Of a stretch of DNA of 64,000 nt, positions 61,807 through 64,000 are shown one piece after another (position 1 is the first letter of the stretch; every line of letters begins with the position of its first letter). The notes beneath the pieces are model-generated. The model made no database searches. It was not told where the DNA came from and saw nothing but the letters and a program-made list of their open reading frames with translations. Position numbers and translations under genes: made by a program. Origin of the DNA: Megascapheus bottae (taxonomy: Eukaryota; Chordata; Mammalia; Rodentia; Geomyidae); assembly GCA_024803745.1 (NCBI GenBank), contig JANJXV010000010.1:31889525-31953524 (forward strand), given 5' to 3'.

Positions 61807-62739
61807 AAACTAAAGGTATATGTGGAAGGATAAAAATGTGCATATATATGAGTACGTGTGAGTAAATATACCAAGATGTGGGGTTTGGGGGCTAGTAAGG
61901 TCACAGATTAGTTTTGTTTACTTTTAAAAATATTTAGTTCCTTGAATTTTTCCTTCAGAGGGAGTTTTCTTTTCTGCTTGTTTGCTCACGGACCTCTTTC
62001 TCTCCAAATCATTTTGAGTACAATGGCTTGAGGTCCATTGCAAATGGTCTTTGATACTGGTGTGTTAGAAAATGCATTTTTTTGCAACTTAAAACACTGT
62101 CATCATGCTAGTAAGAGAAGTTACTCACAGAAAGACTGAAAAAAAATAAAGAAAAGTACTAGTTAAAAATAAAGAAGAAACTAAAGATACTACTACCCAT
62201 CATTTAAGAAATATTGAAACTGAAATTATTCTTGAGGCTCAGAGATCATGCTAGAATCGTTACTTGTATTGTAACAGCTTCCTCAGGCTAAGTCAATATA
62301 AATCTTAATCTAGCTATTATTAGATCTGAATGAAACATCTGTTGATAGGTGCATTTTTGGTCGCCTTTCTGTAGGAGACCAATGTCTTTTTGGCTCTGAC
62401 ATTGAGAGTAATTAAATATTGTAAGTAAAATATCCCCCTTGTACAGGGAAAAAAAGCTAAATGGCCTGTAAAATACATGGTCTCCTTGCTACATTTTTTT
62501 CTGTTCCTCCTCTTAAACCAATTGGATTATTGCATGAACTAATGAATTTACAAATAGTTGTGTGAAGTCTCACTTCACCTTTCTCTTCTTTCCCTACTAC
62601 GTGATATCCATAATTTGGCTGTGCCACTAACAGAGAGGATTACTTTTTATTGAGAACCATTAGGGTGTTGATCGCTTTAATAACCATTCAATAACCATTC
62701 AGTGACTAAATACAAACTCCTTATGCTGGAGTAGTTTCT

Positions 62740-62870
62740 TTTTTGGGCGTGAATAAAATAACTAAAACTCAGTGAAGTTAATTTACTCGCTCAGTTATCA
62801 CATAACAGCATAGTGGCAGGACTTAGAATCAAACTCATGTCTCTCTCTGACTTCAAAGTCTTTTCCCTTA
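62740..62870 (-). repeat. MIR element
   Basis: 'tagtggcaggacttagaatc' and 'aaactcatgtct' match the MIR core on the minus strand. Confidence 0.65.
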
Positions 62871-63250
62871 CCCACTGGAGTATATCATCTCAATTTCCAC
62901 CAAGATGACTTTTCTTCATGGTTCTATCCATTCCAACAAAGGGAATGAAGATACTCTATAAGGCCATCCATTCAATCCTAACTCTAAGAAATCCCACGTA
63001 GAGACTTAAAATTCTGTTTGTTATGCCTGTTTTGTCAGCAGCCTTTGGTCCTTTTTACCATTCCTTCCTCTTGAGAATCACCTTCCACAACTCACACTGC
63101 CAGCTTTCACAGCCACTCTACTCCTTGTCCTCCTCTTCAAAACAAGAGAAATGCTATGCAAGAGCAAGCCTACATAAGCCAAGTATGCAACGCACAGTGC
63201 CACAATGGATAAAGGTCATTGAAGTTTCAAAGAATTACTTAATGTAACTC

Positions 63251-63302
63251 ACACACACACACACATAGCTGCTATTGATGTTGTTGTTGTTGGTGGTGGT
63301 GG
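63251..63302. repeat. (CA)n, (TTG)n and (GGT)n short tracts
   Basis: CA x 8 at 63251-63266, then TTG/GGT units to 63302, abutting a SINE tail. Confidence 0.85.
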
Positions 63303-63522
63303 TCATGGGGCTTGAACTCAGGGCCTGAACACTGTCCCTGAGCTCTTTTGCTCAAATCTAGCACTCTACCACTTTAGGCCACTGCACCCGTTCTGGTTTT
63401 CTGGTAGCTAATTGGAAATAAGTCTCTTAGGCCTTCCTGCCTGGGCTGGCCTTGAACTGTGATCCTCATATCTCAGTCTCCTGAGTAGCTAGGATTACAG
63501 ACGTGAGCCATTATGCCTAGCC
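63303..63522 (-). repeat. 7SL(B1)-ID composite SINE, near full length
   Basis: Starts 'catggggcttgaactcaggg' and ends 'gattacagacgtgagccatt'; both halves readable. Confidence 0.9.
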
Positions 63523-64000
63523 AACACATCCATTTAAAAGTACCCATTGGACCTCCCTTTCTTGAACAGATAAGAACAGTGGATGTTGGTTAAGGTTCAA
63601 TCTTTGATGAGAGGCCTTCTCATGCATCCTCCTTAAGACTTTAATCTACATCTGAGTTTTACCTGTAACCACATGGCAGATGTTTCCCCCAAAACTGATA
63701 TACTATAAAGCTAATTTATAGCTAATTTTCTCAAGATTTCCAGACATTTCTGCATACATCACTATACATTTCTCTCCTGCTGTAAGCCTATAATACTGTT
63801 TCGTGTTGTGTTATGTTATGTTATTTTGTTCTTGGAGCAATAATAATACCACACCCTCAGTACAAGCTTAAGTCCTCCTTGGATTCATTCCTGACCTTGA
63901 CATAAAGATTTATAGATGTGATTTCATTTAATAGCCATCCCTGTTCACCAAGGAATTAAAATTTAGAGAAATCAATCACCTCACTTCTGCTCTATGAATC

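Larger units (their letters stand above)
55559..64000. other. Upstream of ANKRD22, no further gene recognised
   Basis: In human the next gene this way is STAMBPL1, tens of kb off; no exon of it is seen. Repeats are listed separately. 55,870-56,310, 56,420-57,100, 58,570-59,260, 59,490-59,930, 60,840-61,300 and 61,810-62,720 show nothing I can name. Confidence 0.65.

Overview
This is mammalian nuclear DNA: AT-rich, intron-dominated and full of SINEs, L1 fragments, microsatellites and old MIR/MER5-type repeats. The commonest interspersed repeat is an ID/tRNA-Ala-headed SINE whose second half reads as a gene-like dimer (tRNA head at 'cctagtggtagagtgcttgc', body ending in 'caggactggcaaaaa'). A longer 7SL(B1)-ID composite SINE is also present. 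From memory this repeat set points to a heteromyid/geomyoid rodent (kangaroo rat or pocket mouse). That species call is inference; the rodent call is firmer.

Three protein-coding genes are present, in the order and orientation of the human chromosome 10q23 acid-lipase cluster (LIPN > LIPM > < ANKRD22). (1) 0.9-5.4 kb, + strand: the last three coding exons of LIPN; the rest of the gene lies left of the window. (2) 22.9-38.7 kb, + strand: a complete LIPM of nine coding exons, 422 codons plus stop, with all splice sites GT-AG and all phases consistent. (3) 55.6-41.2 kb, - strand: a complete ANKRD22 of six coding exons, 191 codons plus stop, every intron in phase 0. LIPM and ANKRD22 converge tail to tail with about 2.5 kb between their stop codons. 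No intact coding exon is broken in this assembly.

Between genes: 5.4-13.3 kb is LIPN-LIPM intergenic DNA with SINEs, MIR and a MER20-like piece. 13.3-20.1 kb holds an old, rearranged, minus-strand endogenous retrovirus: a 3' LTR with polypurine tract, integrase remnants, and a 5' LTR remnant interrupted by an L1 and a CA repeat. 20.1-22.9 kb leads into LIPM. 55.6-64 kb is upstream of ANKRD22 and contains only repeats.

Functionally, LIPN and LIPM are paralogous secreted/lysosomal-type alpha/beta-hydrolase acid lipases known from terminally differentiating keratinocytes. ANKRD22 is a small ankyrin-repeat membrane protein. Nothing here looks like a new gene system. The most notable observations are two twin-primed (5'-inverted) L1 insertions, several young SINEs and L1 tails with readable target-site duplications, inverted LTR copies in the ERV, and a 0.7-kb-spaced (GA)n/(CT)n inverted repeat.
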